DNA of 64,000 nt from positions 209,501-273,500 of the forward strand of contig JAAOOA010000448.1 in NCBI GenBank assembly GCA_012861695.1. The letters run 5' to 3'. A program made the position numbers and the translations under genes. The notes beneath the pieces are model-generated. The model saw only the letters and a list, made by a program, of their open reading frames with translations, made no database searches and was not told the origin of the DNA. Origin of the DNA: Trematomus loennbergii (Eukaryota > Chordata > Actinopteri > Perciformes > Nototheniidae). This document shows, in pieces, positions 19,991 through 33,549 of this stretch. Numbering within the stretch: position 1 is the first letter of the stretch; each line of letters starts with the position of its first letter.

Positions 19991-22176
19991 TTTTTTGCTT
20001 TGTAGAACGACTTATAACTTTGTAATATTAACTATTTATGTAAAATCAGAGTGCACCCTCTAAAGGCTTTGGTTTTAGATTTAATCTGTTTCTTTTTTGC
20101 AGGATTATATAATATTGCCTTTTTCAGCCTATTATTGTATAAACCTAAAGAGAGTTGTCAGGATGCAACAAACACAGAAAAAGGAGAACAAGCAGGTGCG
20201 TTAGAAAGTACTTCTTTGTTTCCGCACATTAATAGTAGATTTTCTCTTCCATTCCCGTCAGGTCGTATCAGAGACAGATCCTTAAATGAAGATTAAATGC
20301 CAAAGAAAGTCTGATACGAGCAGTAATTGGGAAAATTGACAGAGTTAATAAAAGTTATACGGGAGGAGCCGGCAGCTGGAGGGTTTCACCAACTGTGAAA
20401 ATGTGATTGTGGAGAATGAGTGAGTGATGATTTAAATTAAACACCCTCCATCAAGGTGCCCTTCAGCAAGACACTTCATCCCAGTTACTGTCAGCAGCAG
20501 CCGAAGCTCCACCAGTACGACACTGTGCTGGTGATACTGGGAGGCTCCCAGGTGTGGACGTGTATAAACTCTGGAACATTGTGTGCTTTCTCAGCAAAAT
20601 ATCCCTGAATACATTAAGAAATCAAAAAGATGGATGGGAAACGTGTTGCTGCAGCGCCACGAGACCCCATAGTGCAATATATGCAATATATACTGAATAC
20701 TATACTGCTGATTGTTCATTTTCTTTACTATGCTTGTGTACGTATTTGATCACATGTGAGCCTCCCTTTTGATTCAATATTTGAGTATATATTTCGTTTT
20801 TTGCCCTCTTCACTGCACAACACATTTGGTTGACTTTGCTTTTGACAGTATATTTCAGTTCATATATGTTCTCAATCTTGTTGACAATTTAAATAAGCAT
20901 TTATCCCAAAAAGGATGTTGTGTATGCTGTTATATTTTTCCTGTGGCCTTCAGACCCCGGTCCATGTGTCTTATTGAATACATTATTTGAACAGCTCATA
21001 AATATATAGTTTAATTTGATATAAAAATGCCCTAAAACAGCATTTCACTGAGCAAACTAACCAGATGAAAAAGTGTGTTTTTGTTGGGACTATTTCCAGC
21101 TGCGGATTAATACACCATTACTGCTATCCTATAATGATTATATGAGGAGCAAAATGTTTTATGTAGGAGTATACTTAAACATTTATCAAATGTTTTTCGT
21201 TATTTCATAATTAAGTTTTTGGGATGTTTATTCCTCATAACTGTTTATACATGTTTCTGATTTCTGTTTAAAGGGCCTCTCGTGAAGTTCTTCCCTCAGT
21301 GTGTAACCTCACAGATAAAAGCTGACTTCCCTTGGAGTTGAGTGCCGCTGCAGCCTGGCAGTAATACCAGTAATGCTCTGCAGTATAAGATGTTGTGGAG
21401 TAGATCACGGTGTCGCTGAGATGTGCTCTGGAATCTGTGCCAAGGGCTGTTAATGCCTTTTTTTAAATCCCCTCTAGTTTATGAACTTCACACAGCCTTG
21501 TGGAACTCTGTGAATATAATTTAATACACAATGTGCGTCTTAGACATTATATCCTGCTATTATTCTCCATCTCCACCCTGCTCCGCGGCCCCGGGCGGAG
21601 AGCTAATGTGGGTCAAAGCACTGACTGCTGAGGAGAGCCCATCCTCATTACAGCAGCTCCTCTGGGAATACTGAAGAAGCCTTTCATGTTCCTCTTTGAC
21701 CTGAAAGGTAAATACACTCCAGATACATTTACATGTTCTGCAGAGCCACTCTTCTGAAGCAGAGCGTGGTGTCTGCTGCAGGCTGCTTTCATCATAAGGA
21801 CTGTGCAGCAGCAAACCATCACCATCTGAGGGAAGGATAATGGTACTCAAAAAGGTTCAATGCAGCAGCAGAATGAATATAGGCTTTGTTTTTATTTCAA
21901 TTTGGAGTTTTGAGAGGTTGAAATGGAAACAGCCAGCCTGAGTGCTGCAGGAATGAGTTCTAAAACCCAGAAATTAGTTCCTTCCGGTTCCCTCCACTCA
22001 AAGTCATCAGTTTTATGAACATGTTTTTTGTTGGATGCCTGAAAAAAGGGCTGCGGTTAAAAAAAGCTTTAGAGATGTTCACATTTTGTTCTACTACATA
22101 AAAGACATCAGTAAATACCCAACTTGTTAATGTCTGAAGCTTCCATGCGTCTTCAAAAACTGCGCATCACCATTGC
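19991..22176. other. Gene-free stretch
   Basis: AT-rich. A possible SINE-like fragment at about 20450-20560 ('aaggtgcccttcagcaagac') is too diverged to classify. No conserved coding sequence was seen. Confidence 0.45.
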
Positions 22177-22177
22177 T

Positions 22178-22700
22178 AGGCACGGACACACCAGGCCGAT
22201 TATCGGCGTCGGTCCCTACTCAGATTGGTGTGTCCCGCACCGTCGGGTCTTTTCAGCCGGGCCGACGCCTTTTCGGCCAAAGGCAGTCGGCAAAAGAAAT
22301 CACTCTGATTGGCTGTTCAGCTTAGCGAATCAGTGCATGAGAAGCGAAACGGAAGTGAGGGACCCAAACAAACTATTAAGAAGGCAAATAAAAAATGGAA
22401 CGCACACGCTATTTGTTGTTTGTTTATATCACACAGTCTGTTCTTCTTCTCTCGGTTATCACGCAGTCTGTCTTCCGGTTGTTGCCTCTTTTGAATGACG
22501 AATACACACTACCGCCGCCTGCTGGTAAGGAGAGTTATTGCCACTCACGCATGCGCAGTTCGTACGTGCTTCTTGGCCGTCGGCTGAAGTCTTTGCGGTG
22601 TGTTCCAGTGCGACACATGGCCAAGACGCAGAGACGAGAGGCGACCAACAGCCGGGGTCCGTCGGGACGTGTTCTTTGTGTCAGCTTGGTGTCCGGGCCT
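22178..22700. mobile_element. PIF/Harbinger-like transposon, family H2 copy 2
   Basis: The same interior as 19362-19786 ('cagtgcatgagaagcgaaac', 'cttcttggccgtcggctgaa') with ends AGGCACGGACACACCAGG and ...TGGTGTCCGGGCCT. About 100 bases longer than copy 1, because of extra sequence in the middle ('actaccgccgcctgctggta'). Flanking trinucleotides are GCT/TTA, so the duplication is no longer perfect. Confidence 0.8.
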
Positions 22701-23340
22701 TTAGATAAAGGCGGCTAATGCTGGTCGTCATGATGTTGGGTTGTCTCATTTAGACACTTGGTAGCAAGTTTTACACATATACAGTATGATGGGATATTTA
22801 TTGAAATATTTTATATCTCAGACGAAAACTAGTGCTCATTTCTGCACCACTCTATAAAACACTACACATTGCTTCTATAATTGCAAGAATAAACTCAGAA
22901 ATGTTTTTTTATTCCAAACATTCTTCTCACTAAGATTGAACTTCTTTTCACACAGCACAAATACAAAATAATGAATGGAAACTGGATGACATGCTGATAG
23001 ACGTTCAGTTAATTTAGCAGGGAACACACTGAGTCTGTTTTACATCACAGAAAAACCGTGTGTTGAAATTCTGCACACTGACTCCGCCTTTGGCTCGACT
23101 GTTTCTAAGCTTCGTGTAATAAGTGACATGAATATGAAGCGCTGTTACGGTCACAGCAAATCCATATTCAACTCAGAATAATAATGAGAACAATGCTTTC
23201 AAAATATTAATTATAAAATGGATAATCAGCACCTCTAATGAGATGCCATGTTAATAAGACTGTGTGTTCAACAACAAGGCCTTTTGGTAAACACCATTGT
23301 TCATTTGCTTGTTGACATCCGGCGGGAGCCACACGGACAC
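22701..23340. other. Gene-free AT-rich stretch
   Basis: Nothing recognisable. Confidence 0.45.
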
Positions 23341-23344
23341 AGCT

Positions 23345-23377
<33 letters not shown>

Positions 23378-23455
23378 GGGGTGTCAGAGTGTGTGTGTGT
23401 GTGTGTGTGGGGGTGTCAGAGTGTGTGTGTGTGGGGGGTGTCAGAGTGTGTGGGT
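23345..23455 (+). repeat. Compound (GT)n / G-run / TGTCAGA repeat
   Basis: Three successive blocks of GT dinucleotides, each followed by a run of 5-7 G and TGTCAGA. A simple dinucleotide tract thus became part of a roughly 30-40-bp higher-order unit. Confidence 0.85.
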
Positions 23456-23691
23456 GCAGCAGGAAAACGATTGATAAAGTGACACTGATGAAAATGTGTT
23501 GATGCTGTTTGTTTTAATGATTTCACTGATTTCATTTGAGTTAGAAATTAACATTAACATTGATGAAACGAGTGTAACATATATTTCTATTACTCACTGA
23601 TAAAACACATGTCTGTTTATATTGTTTGATTCATCGGTTAATAAATGCCAAATGCTTTACAATTAAATCCATTGCTCATGTCTGCTAATTA

Positions 23692-23946
23692 AAGGGGCCC
23701 TACTATGCACATTTAGGCTCATATTTGTATTTGTGTGTCTCTCCTGGGACATGTCTCCATGCTTTAATGTTCAAAAAGCTCTTTATCTTTCTCATACTGC
23801 CTGTGCTGCAGCACCTCTATTCACAGAGTGTGTGGGAGAGAAACTCCCTCTGGAGGGATCTTTTTGCAGACCATTTACATGCACACAAACCTATATAACA
23901 CTAGAGGAAATGGCAAACATCAAAAAAGCACAATAGGACCTCTTTA
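23692..23946 (+). mobile_element. TTAA-type miniature repeat, family B copy
   Basis: Begins TTAAAGGGGCCCTACTATGC and ends CACAATAGGACCTCTTTAA, inverted termini with TTAA at both ends. It carries the 'catttacatgcacacaaacc' segment, which is the empty site for the insertion at 38680. Internally deleted relative to longer copies. Confidence 0.85.
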
Positions 23947-24282
23947 AAGTCCTTTCCAGATGTCTTGAATTGAAAGAAATCGAAGTAAAACCAACACCAC
24001 AATCCTAACAGCCAAACATCACAGCTGAAGCGAGATTTCATGTCCCATAATGAGGGTTACTTCAAGTTTGATTGAGCCACTGACACTCAATCTCCGGCAG
24101 ATTAAAGTTGGCGCACGGATTGGAACTCAGAGGCAATGTTAATCGAGTTCAGAGGGAGCGGGCGAGGGAATCATCGGCGAATAAACAGCATTTTCTTCCA
24201 GAAGAAAGCAAATCTTGTTGCTACTAGCGGGGAGTTTTAGCGACTGCCTCTGTGCCTGGCTCTGTGTTTACTTATTCATCAA

Positions 24283-24391
<109 letters not shown>

Positions 24392-24888
24392 CTGCAACAA
24401 ATTCATTCCCCCACGTTGCGTGTTTGGTTGTCTGATGCAACTCTCTGCAGCGAGGGGATTGGAGTTGATGCAGCATTGCTTTTGTTGCAAAGGGATCTTC
24501 AAAAACGATTGGTTTTGCACGTTTTAGACAATTTACTATGAATCAGAGTTCATTAGTTTTGCACAGGCATGAGCAGGTATGTTTGAAAAGAATGAGGAGC
24601 AGAGGGGATATTTTAGATATTTTTCAAATTCTTGAAATGAAATAGGATACCTTCTTGTTATGATATAATACATTGAAGAGACCAATGCAAATCACATAAT
24701 GTAACACAAATCACTAAATGCAGATTGATGTTAGAACTCTTGGTTGAGTTGTGTTAGTTTAGAAATTACTTGAATTCAGTCCATATGAACCAATGGTTTC
24801 CGGGGAAACAGTAAGACAAACATAACGGAAATCTAAACCTGTTTTTTCGCAATAAGAAATAGTAAATTAATTAATTTCAAACTGGTAT

Positions 24889-25605
24889 GGTCCTTAAAGG
24901 TCACCTATCATGCTATTGTTAGGCAATAGCATAGGTCTCAGATATATACAAATATATAAAAAACATGTCTATGAAGTGTTTTGCTCAAAATACCAAACAG
25001 ATCACCCATTCTAGCCATGCCTCATATCCCTCTATTTCACTTCCTGTTTCAAAAGTGCTGATTTTATGAATAAAGCTTAACAAAATAAAAATTGATTAAA
25101 ATAAAAAAGGAGGGTCTGAGCTCATGCGGGACCCGGCAGCTACTGTCTAAACTAAATACTGCCGTGATGAAACGCCATATCAAGGATTATCAAGGATTAT
25201 TTCTGAAACAGTATGGAGCTCAAAGGCTTTCTCTCTTGCCGGTTATACCACAAGGTGAGTTCCTTTTTATTTCCTGCTTCTTCACACACATGCTCTCCAG
25301 TACAGGTTAGCTCTGAGTGTTAGCGATGCTAATGTAAACACCGACCATATTACGTCCAAAACAGTCGGGCATTGTTTCCGATAGCAACTGTCTGATAGGA
25401 CCGTGGGTCCACATTTCAGATATTACGTCATATTGGACGCAAATCTGGATCAGCTCCGTTGTAGCCCCGTTTTTAGAGATTTGGGTACGGAGGAAAAGAG
25501 AGAGGGTTTTATTTTCTGACGCTGCGTGAGTTCCCCGACACACCGGGGACACATATTTATGTATGAAAGACATCAAAAAGTGCATTACCAAGATAGCTCC
25601 CCATT
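24889..25605 (-). mobile_element. TTAA-type miniature repeat, family A copy (reverse orientation)
   Basis: The left side 'taaaggtcacctatcatgct' and right side (complement: 'ttggtaatgcactttttgatg', 'atacataaatatgtgtcccc') match the family A copies at 36294, 52678 and 58961. It holds the uninterrupted sequence around 'tatgaggcatggct', the empty site for the foldback insertion at 36866. Short open frames inside are not genes. Confidence 0.78.
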
Positions 25606-26060
25606 AAATTGTATTTCCTTTCTCATTGCCGCTGTTTATATACAGTGATAGAAAGCAGCATGTCATTAATGAGAAGGTGGAAATCAGTTACGAGATGTAA
25701 TTTTTTCTGTGACAGCAGTGATTTATTTTGTACCCGAGGAAAGACAAGCAGTCACAGCGGGGGGGCGCTGATGCAAGTTTCAGATCTGACGTTTGATATC
25801 AGGGAAAAACAGAAATGAAAACAAGACGTGACAACTGGCAAAAGAAGCTACAGCTATAGAGACCGGCCTGCTGGAAGAAAGAGGAGCATGATATAATACT
25901 GGAGGAGAACTGCAGCGAGCAAACAGAAGAAGCTTTAATATATTTGATTCAATGATTCTTAACTCCAGGAATGTTTCTTCAAGTGTGACTTTAAAGTAAA
26001 TATGGTGAATGGACTGCATTTAAAGTCGTTTTTCAACCCCTCGAAGCTCTTTACAAGTCC
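25606..26060. other. Gene-free stretch
   Basis: No recognisable gene or repeat. Confidence 0.4.
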
Positions 26061-26067
26061 GCACGCA

Positions 26068-26125
<58 letters not shown>

Positions 26126-26132
26126 ACACACA
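26061..26132 (+). repeat. (GCAC)n-(AC)n compound microsatellite
   Basis: About seven GCAC units pass into AC dinucleotides, then 'accacacacagag'. Confidence 0.95.
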
Positions 26133-26159
26133 GAGTGTCTTTGAGTGTCTGTGTCTGAT

Positions 26160-26520
26160 TGTCTGATTGTGTTCACCTGTTGCCCTTGTGTTTCTGCCTC
26201 CCCTGCCCAGCTGTGTCTTGTCCTGTGATTACCCTGCTGTGTATTTAGTCTTGACTTCCCCTGTGCTCCAGGTCGGTGCATTGTCTTTCCTTTCACGTCA
26301 CGCTCCATGTTTGTCCCTGAAGTTGTTGGTCCCTGAAGTTGTTGGTCCCTGAAGTTGTTGGTCCTGGATTCCTTACTCGTGCTCCCCTGATTTGGTCATG
26401 TTAAGTTTGTTCCTTGTTTTCTTTTGTGAAATAAAGCTCGCTTTTTGTTACCCTTTGAAACCCGCTTCTCCCTTTTTAAACTGCTTTTGGGTCCTACCTT
26501 TCCCTCAAATCCTGACAAAA
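26160..26520 (+). repeat. Interspersed repeat shared with 48230-48640
   Basis: The block 'ctgttgcccttgtgtttctg' through 'ctgtgattaccct' and the end 'gaaacccgcttctcc...tcctgacaaa' recur at 48.3-48.63 kb with about 90 percent identity by eye. A local triplication of 'gtccctgaagttgttg' is present at 26314-26361. Probably the 3' end of a LINE or other retroelement. Class uncertain. Confidence 0.7.
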
Positions 26521-26529
26521 CCCTCTGAT

Positions 26530-28650
26530 TGGTGGACCGCTGCTCTAAATTATTCCATATTACCGGTGGATCTAGTTGCATTACAAGTGCAGGTGCAGAA
26601 TTTCACAATGTTTCTCTCATAATTTCCAACTTTCTTCTGGGACTAGCCAAAATCAGGTTGTGTACAAATAAAAATGATTGTCCATCTGATCCAAGAGGCT
26701 TTTTAAAGAGTTTATTTAGCTCAATATTTTTCTTAAAAGTACATTCCTTCGGTAAATGAACTTGGTTAAAGTCCACCACTGGCTTCTAACTGGTTATCTT
26801 TGTGAATGAAGCAGCGGGAGATATGTCACAGTGTCTCTGTGGTCTATTTGAGGCGAACAGCCGCTGTCATTATTATGTAGCGTTGAGGATCGGTGTTGGG
26901 CCTCGATGACTCAGTCACACTTTGTTTGACGTCAGAGTGAAATTATAGGTGTAGAAATTACAGATTTGAGTGAGAAGGGGTTGACAGGAGGTGGGTGGTA
27001 TGGTGTTTGAGGAAGGGGGTTATTTTCAGAAACATGGTCACCTCATAGATGTTGATACTGCCGGGCAAAAATACCCAAAAATGAAAAGAAAGCCAGAAGA
27101 AATGTATGTATTAAATGTATCGGCTATATACAAAAAATGCATGTCTTCTGCTGCTTATCATGTTCAAAGATTAACCATGAAAGTCTGTTTTATTTCTACA
27201 AATACATATTATTGCTCGTGACCTAACCGATGAACACAAGTTCCTGCACATCACTTTCCCCCTGACGGAGGATTGACACGCTGCTGATCTACCTGGGTGT
27301 AAATGTGTTTGTGAGGCACTCCGGCTCATTAATCATTCATCGGGCGGAGGAGCGTCTGCTGAGAGCGGATTCTTGGCATTTAGACGACAGTAAACACATT
27401 TTCTGAGTGCTGCTGCGTGGTCCACATACATTCAATTCTCCTGTTATTGCGTTTCACTCGCTGTGGGGCGATAGGGCGAAGGGATATGTATCTCACCGGA
27501 GTTGCCAATAATAAAATTCTATCAGCGAGAAAGCACCAGAGAGCGAAGCACACTTTCAATAACAAGCAGCTCCTCCTGTGAGGAGTCAACAATGTCCCGA
27601 GGTGAGCTGCTGTTTGTCACTCTGCCCGCATCCCAGTCGGTGTCAGATAAATGCAAAACATGTGCCAAAGTGTGATTCCACATCTAAAATGAAACTGAGG
27701 GATTCATTAAATATTCTCACAGCCCGTCACTGCAGGAACAGGGACATCCATGTGGAGGCAGACACTGAGAGATGGGTGCAGTAAAAGTACTTCTTATGCA
27801 GAATATTCCATTTCAGAATAATATATATGGCTATATTGTTAGATTGAATGCACAAAAACCTAAATAACACAATACAGGAAAGGGAAAACCCAAAAAGCAT
27901 AACAGGGCCTCTTTAAATGATTGAATTATAAATTATATATAAATTAACCTATAATTTGAAAAGAAAAAAATGCAAGGTTAATGTTGGAGTTGGTAAAGGT
28001 GGGGATAGGCTTTGTGTTCTAAAAAACTAGATATCATATATTTGTATTAATATCTTGAATATTATCAAATGAATGCAATGGAGTAGAAGGTCTGTTTGCC
28101 TCTGAGATGAGTAGAGTACTTAAGAAAAAGTACTCGATGAAATGTACGTAGTTACTTTAAGCTGATAAGATGAGGTAGACTTTGACCCCAAATTGGGACA
28201 TTATTTTAGAAGTTGTTGATTTACACCATATAGGGTTATTTCTTTCTACTCATTGAGTGAATTCAAGACAGGGGTCTCATTGAATATAACCTACCGTAGT
28301 ACAACTGACATAAAATGTAACTTCTCAAGTACAAGTAGCCTATCTCTAAATTGAACATAAGTAAATGTACTTTTTTCCTCATGGAGTGATTTCAGGGGAA
28401 AGCTACGTGGAGGCAGACCGCTGTAAAAAGGGTGCGGTGTAGTTTTGGGGGGCGCATGTGTGATTTGGTGAAGAGATGCAATGTATTATGGGATGGTAAG
28501 AGGATGCTGGTCTCCATGGCGACACGTGTGTGATGGAAACAGAGACGCCCGGTATCTTTTGACTCTGAAACAAGAGCTCGCTGTAAAACCATCCAGAGAG
28601 GAAGAGTTGGTGTCACAGCTCACCCAGACGATGACAGTCCCTTTTGACAT
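26530..28650. other. Gene-free stretch with repeat fragments
   Basis: Contains a partial reverse family B end (27850-27915, ...AGCATAACAGGGCCTCTTTAA) and a 'tacttaagaaaaagtactcg' repeat at 28090-28390. No coding gene was recognised. Confidence 0.5.
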
Positions 28651-28655
28651 GTCCC

Positions 28656-30231
28656 AGTAGAGACACTACATACTGATATACACCTGAACATCATCAGGAG
28701 AGGACTCTTTAAAGTAGAGACACTACATACTGATATACACCTGAACATCATCAGGAGAGGACTCTTTAAAGTAGAGGCACTACATACTGAGATACACCTG
28801 AACATCAGCAGGAGAGGACTCTTTAAAGTAGAGACACTACATACTGATATACACCTGAACATCAGCAGGAGAGGACTCTTTAAAGTAGAGACACTACATA
28901 CTGATATACACCTGAACATCAGCAGGAGAGGACTCTTTAAAGTAGAGACACTACATACTGATATACACCTGAACATCATCAGGAGAGGACTCTTTAAAGT
29001 AGAGACACTACATACTGATATACACCTGAACATCATCAGGAGAGGACTCTTTAAAGTAGAGACACTACATACTGATATACACCTGAACATCAGCAGGAGA
29101 GGACTCTTTAAAGAGAGACACTACATACTGATATACACCTGAACATCAGCAGGAGAGGACTCTTTAAAGTAGAGACACTACATACTGATATACACCTGAA
29201 CATCAGCAGGAGAGGACTCTTTAAAGTAGAGACACTACATACTGATATACACCTGAACATCAGCAGGAGAGGACTCTTTAAAGTAGAGACACTACATACT
29301 GATATACACCTGAACATCAGCAGGAGAGGACTCTTTAAAGTAGAGACACTACATACTGATATACACCTGAACATCAGCTGGAGAGGACTCTTTAAAGTAG
29401 AGACACTATACTGATATACACCTGAACATCAGCAGGAGAGGACTCTTTAAAGTAGAGACACTACATACTGATATACACCTGAACATCAGCAGGAGAGGAC
29501 TCTTTAAAGTAGAGACACTACATACTGATATACACCTGAACATCAGCAGGAGAGGACTCTTTAAAGTAGAGACACTACATACTGATATACACCTGAACAT
29601 CAGCAGGAGAGGACTCTTTAAAGTAGAAACACTACATACTGATATACACCTGAACATCAGCAGGAGAGGACTCTTTAAAGTAGAGACACTACATACTGAT
29701 ATACACCTGAACACCAGCAGGAGAGGACTCTTTAAAGTAGAGACACTACATACTGATATACACCTGAACATCAGCAGGAGAGGACTCTTTAAAGTAGAGA
29801 CACTACATACTGATATACACCTGAACATCAGCAGGAGAGGACTCTTTAAAGTAGAGACACTACATACTGATATACACCTGAACATCAGCAGGAGAGGACT
29901 CTTTTAAAGTAGAGACACTACATACTGATATACACCTGAACATCAGCAGGAGAGGACTCTTTAAAGTAGAAACACTACATACTGATATACACCTGAACAT
30001 CAGCAGGAGAGGACTCTTTAAAGTAGAGACACTACATACTGATATACACCTGAACATCAGCAGGAGAGGACTCTTTAAAGTAGAGACACTACATACTGAT
30101 ATACACCTGAACATCAGCAGGAGAGGACTCTTTAAAGTAGAGACACTACATACTGATATACACCTGAACATCAGCAGGAGAGGACTCTTTAAAGTAGAGA
30201 CACTACATACTGATATACACCTGAACATCAA
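28656..30231 (+). repeat. 57-bp minisatellite, about 28 copies
   Basis: The unit begins 'ctgaacatcagcaggagagg' and continues 'actctttaaagtagagacac' and 'tacatactgatatacac', 57 bp in all. Since 57 is three times 19, the minus strand shows long open frames repeating a 19-residue motif (MFRCISVCSVSTLKSPLLL), broken only where units carry small indels. Indels are a 2-base loss near 29113, another near 29408 and a 1-base gain near 29905. A catCATc variant (in place of catCAGc) clusters in the left part (28.68, 28.74, 28.97, 29.03 kb). Copies are nearly identical, suggesting recent expansion. No sign that the open frames are genes. Confidence 0.97.
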
Positions 30232-30317
30232 GCATAATATGTCCTCTTTATACTTATTTCGTTCACTTTGGTCCTTAAAGACATAGGAATCACGTGAAAA
30301 ATCGATATATCAATATT

Positions 30318-30440
30318 GAGGAAGGCAAGGCAAGGCAAGGCAAGTTTATTTATATAGCACCTTTCAACACAAGGTAATTCAAAGTGCTTTACAAAAATGG
30401 AAGACATTTTAAAAATGGCATTTAAAATCAGTCATTAAAA
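30318..30440 (-). repeat. LINE 3' tail with (GGCAA)n
   Basis: Five GGCAA units, then 'gtttatttatatagcacctt' and 'caaagtgctttacaaaaatg'. It matches, inverted, the segment at 56165-56275. This is the 3' end of a fish LINE, 5'-truncated. Confidence 0.75.
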
Positions 30441-32611
30441 GGAGGAGGTATTTCATTGTTTTTAATTAAAATGTAGTAACACTGCACACATCTATTAAGA
30501 GCAACATTGTCATTTGTACAATTTGTATTATCTGCAAGTGAATACATGATAGCCTGCTCCATGAACACGGTGGAAAACGCTATAACCCTACTAACACTAC
30601 GGAGGAATGAAAGCAGTTTTAAAACAGTATTGTATGTCTGTTGTCTGCTCTTCATCCATCGCCTCTTGACATGCAGTCATAACTCACAGAGTTTGGTGTA
30701 AATGTGGCAGCCTTGGAGCGCAGAGGCTCTTCTTTCCCTCTGACGCTCCCTGACTCCGCTGTCAGCTCCTATTGATATCAGATATATTTCACATCCAGAG
30801 CACAGACGTGAACAGTCATCCAAAAAAATAATCAGGAGATAGCAGTCAAAAATGTGGAGCCGAGCCCGACAAAGCCCCATGGTGTGAATGTAGAGCAACA
30901 AAATGATCATTACTCAGGTTCCTGCGACTCTTAGATGAACAAGAAGATAGGATGCTAATAAATCCTCTGGGGCTCAAGTTAAAAGTGATGTTTCCCAGAA
31001 TGCTCATCAATCAGACGGCAGGAGGCGATGTGTTTCAGCTCCGCTTCATCTCGTGTACAACCCACACTCCTCTAATGTCTCAGTTTGTAAGTAATCGTCA
31101 TTTTATGTGTAAAGTTTAAATGTTTTATGGTTTTACTCTTACTCAGACTGGCAGCATTTCTTGCCTCAAACTGTCTCCTTCTGTTCTGTTTTCTTTGGAT
31201 GCTTCCGACTTTAATACCCATGACAGACGTGGATGGAAAGGCACATTATTTTACATTTATTGGCTCACTTTTGGGAGATTACTTTTTGATGGAAACTTGA
31301 ATTTCACTGTTTTATACTAGTGTGAGAGTCACTGGAGAAATGTAACTAAGAAGATTTACTCAAGTATTGTCTTACAGCTTACTTTACACATGTGAAGAAT
31401 TACAAAAGAAATAGTAAACAGAGATTAAATGGGATTTAAAATAGGTAAGAAAGAATGTTTTAATTCCCATATCCTTTACTTTCTCGTTGTCGATGTAATT
31501 ACTTTTTTGAATGTGAAACCATTAATTAAAGATACATTTTGTTTCATGTTTGTACTACTGGTTCTTTAAATGTGATGGATCATAGGTACTGCCTGTTGCC
31601 TGTGTTTTAAAACGTATGTCATAATGGATCCCTTGTCTTTTAACTGCAAACCAAATCTACCAAAAGATAAATAACCTGAACATGAACCTAAGCCTCTTTT
31701 GATAAAATATACTAAATTTAATTGGATTATACTAGATTAAATAGAACTAGAGTGGATTGGATTAGAAGAAACTAAATTGCATTTCAACACATTTAAGTTC
31801 TTAAAGACAACATTAACTTTATATACCGTTTAATAGCTGGATAAAATGTCACAAATTAATTGAAACCATAATAGAATTAAGGTCGTATTTAATTGTCTGA
31901 AGCGCCTATTAGGAGTAACATTTGTTATTTGCACAATTGATTCTCTTATCTGCTCGTTAATTCATGATTAGCTGCCTCCCTGCTCCAGAAAACAAACGTA
32001 ATTCAAGCAACTTTTCTGGATAAGATTTAGTTTTGGTTGTTAAAAGGATCATCTGAGGACAGCGCTCAGTCTCTCTCAGTCAGCCTTGAAAGAGGGAATG
32101 TGCAGGAAAATGTGTTTTGTTTGTTGAATTTCTCTCTTGTCTGAAAGCAGCACTTTCTCCCTGACTGTTTTGATGAAGAGACCGGAGGAGGACCTCACGC
32201 CGACCTCAGCTTCATCAATTAAGATTTCTGAAGTCGCTCTCATTTCCAATCTGACTGCAGCACGTCTGCCTGGAAGAATAATGAGACTCTGCTGGAGGTT
32301 TACTCCGAACACTGCACTGCAGGATCAATTCTCATTTAGTTCCTGGCGTTTCTCAATCTCCATTCCTCAAGCGTGGTTTAAATGACACAAATTTAGCTGA
32401 TTTTCTTGTGATTTCCGGATTTAGATATGAATATATAAGAGAGTCTTGATTTGAAAAGAAACCAGAAGAGCAGAAGAACACACTTGCAGCAGCAACAATT
32501 AGTTGTCACACCTATAAGCTATTGGCCTTTTTTTATACTGCAGAAATGTGTGATGTGATATTTTACTAATATGTTATGCAGTCCCGTCTGATTTAATTAA
32601 ACACACTTCAA
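30440..32611. other. Gene-free AT-rich stretch
   Basis: No conserved coding or RNA gene recognised. Confidence 0.5.
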
Positions 32612-33320
32612 TAGAGTGCCACAGTGACGCGTCCTAAAACCCGGAAGTAAGTTAGCATTTTACCACTTCCGGTTCCTTCGACAAAAAGCAATGCAATTTC
32701 TCCATAGGGTTTTGGAAAATATCTGGAAATAAGGTCTGTGGGCGACACACATTTAAGAGACGGATCACGTTTTTTCTACGACATTAAATACATCAGCAGT
32801 GACCCCGCTGGTGATTTTTGAAGAGTTGACGGGTCTGAAAAACGATGGTTGTTAACAAGTGGCTGAATAGGACTACAGAAGTTGTGGAGGCCGCTGTACG
32901 TCATTACGCCGAACACGTAAACACTCCGCTAAGTTTGTTTTTCCCCCTGTTCTGCTTGAAAGCAAGTACCTGCCTCCTGCAAACTGTTCAAACAAACGCT
33001 TCAACTTGTACCATTTAGAGTCTGTGTTTTTGAATAAGTTGGCGTGACGTTGAAGCAGCGACCCTGCTGTAGTTATTTATAGCATAACGTTAGCATTTTG
33101 CTTCTGGCGACTAGATTTATGATTCGAAAATTATAAAGTAGGGAGTAGACATGTGGAGATTATCTGGCTGAACAAAACGTGTCTCTTAAATGTGTTTCAA
33201 CCACAGACCTTATTTCCAGCTATTTTCCTAAATCCTATGGAGAAATTGCATTGCGTTTTTGTCGAAGGAACCGGAAGGAGTTTACTTCCGGGTTTTAGGA
33301 CGCGTCACTGTGGCACTCTA
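32612..33320. mobile_element. Long inverted-repeat element, family FB2
   Basis: A 709-bp element starting TAGAGTGCCACAGTGACGCG and ending in its complement CGCGTCACTGTGGCACTCTA. The inverted arms continue for about 150 bases ('aaacccggaagt', 'ggttccttcgacaaaaa', 'ctggaaataaggtctgtg'). The TAGAGTG terminus and the 'aaataaggtc' arm block are shared with the FB1 element at 36866, so the two belong to one superfamily. No clear target duplication. Confidence 0.85.
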
Positions 33321-33549
33321 TTTGTTGTTTTGAGGTTTTCTGGTATAAAATGTGTATTTATGATCACAAATGTCTAATCTGTTGTCTGGTTCCTGTGTTC
33401 AAATATATGTTTTTATTCGTATTAACTTCCTTTTTCACAATTGTATTCTTGTTTTATTGAATTCGGTTGGTATTAAGTGATTCTATTTATCACAAAAGCG
33501 ATGTGTCTTAGCTGTTTATTACCAGGGAAGTATTGTTTTATTTTGGTTT

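Noticed and set aside
28620..30231. Minus-strand frames of 88-159 codons with a 19-residue repeat
   Set aside because: Produced by the 57-bp minisatellite. Indels of 1 and 2 bases break the frame with no sign of selection.
28656..30231. CRISPR-like regular repeat array
   Set aside because: The 57-bp units are contiguous with no unique spacers, and the genome is vertebrate.
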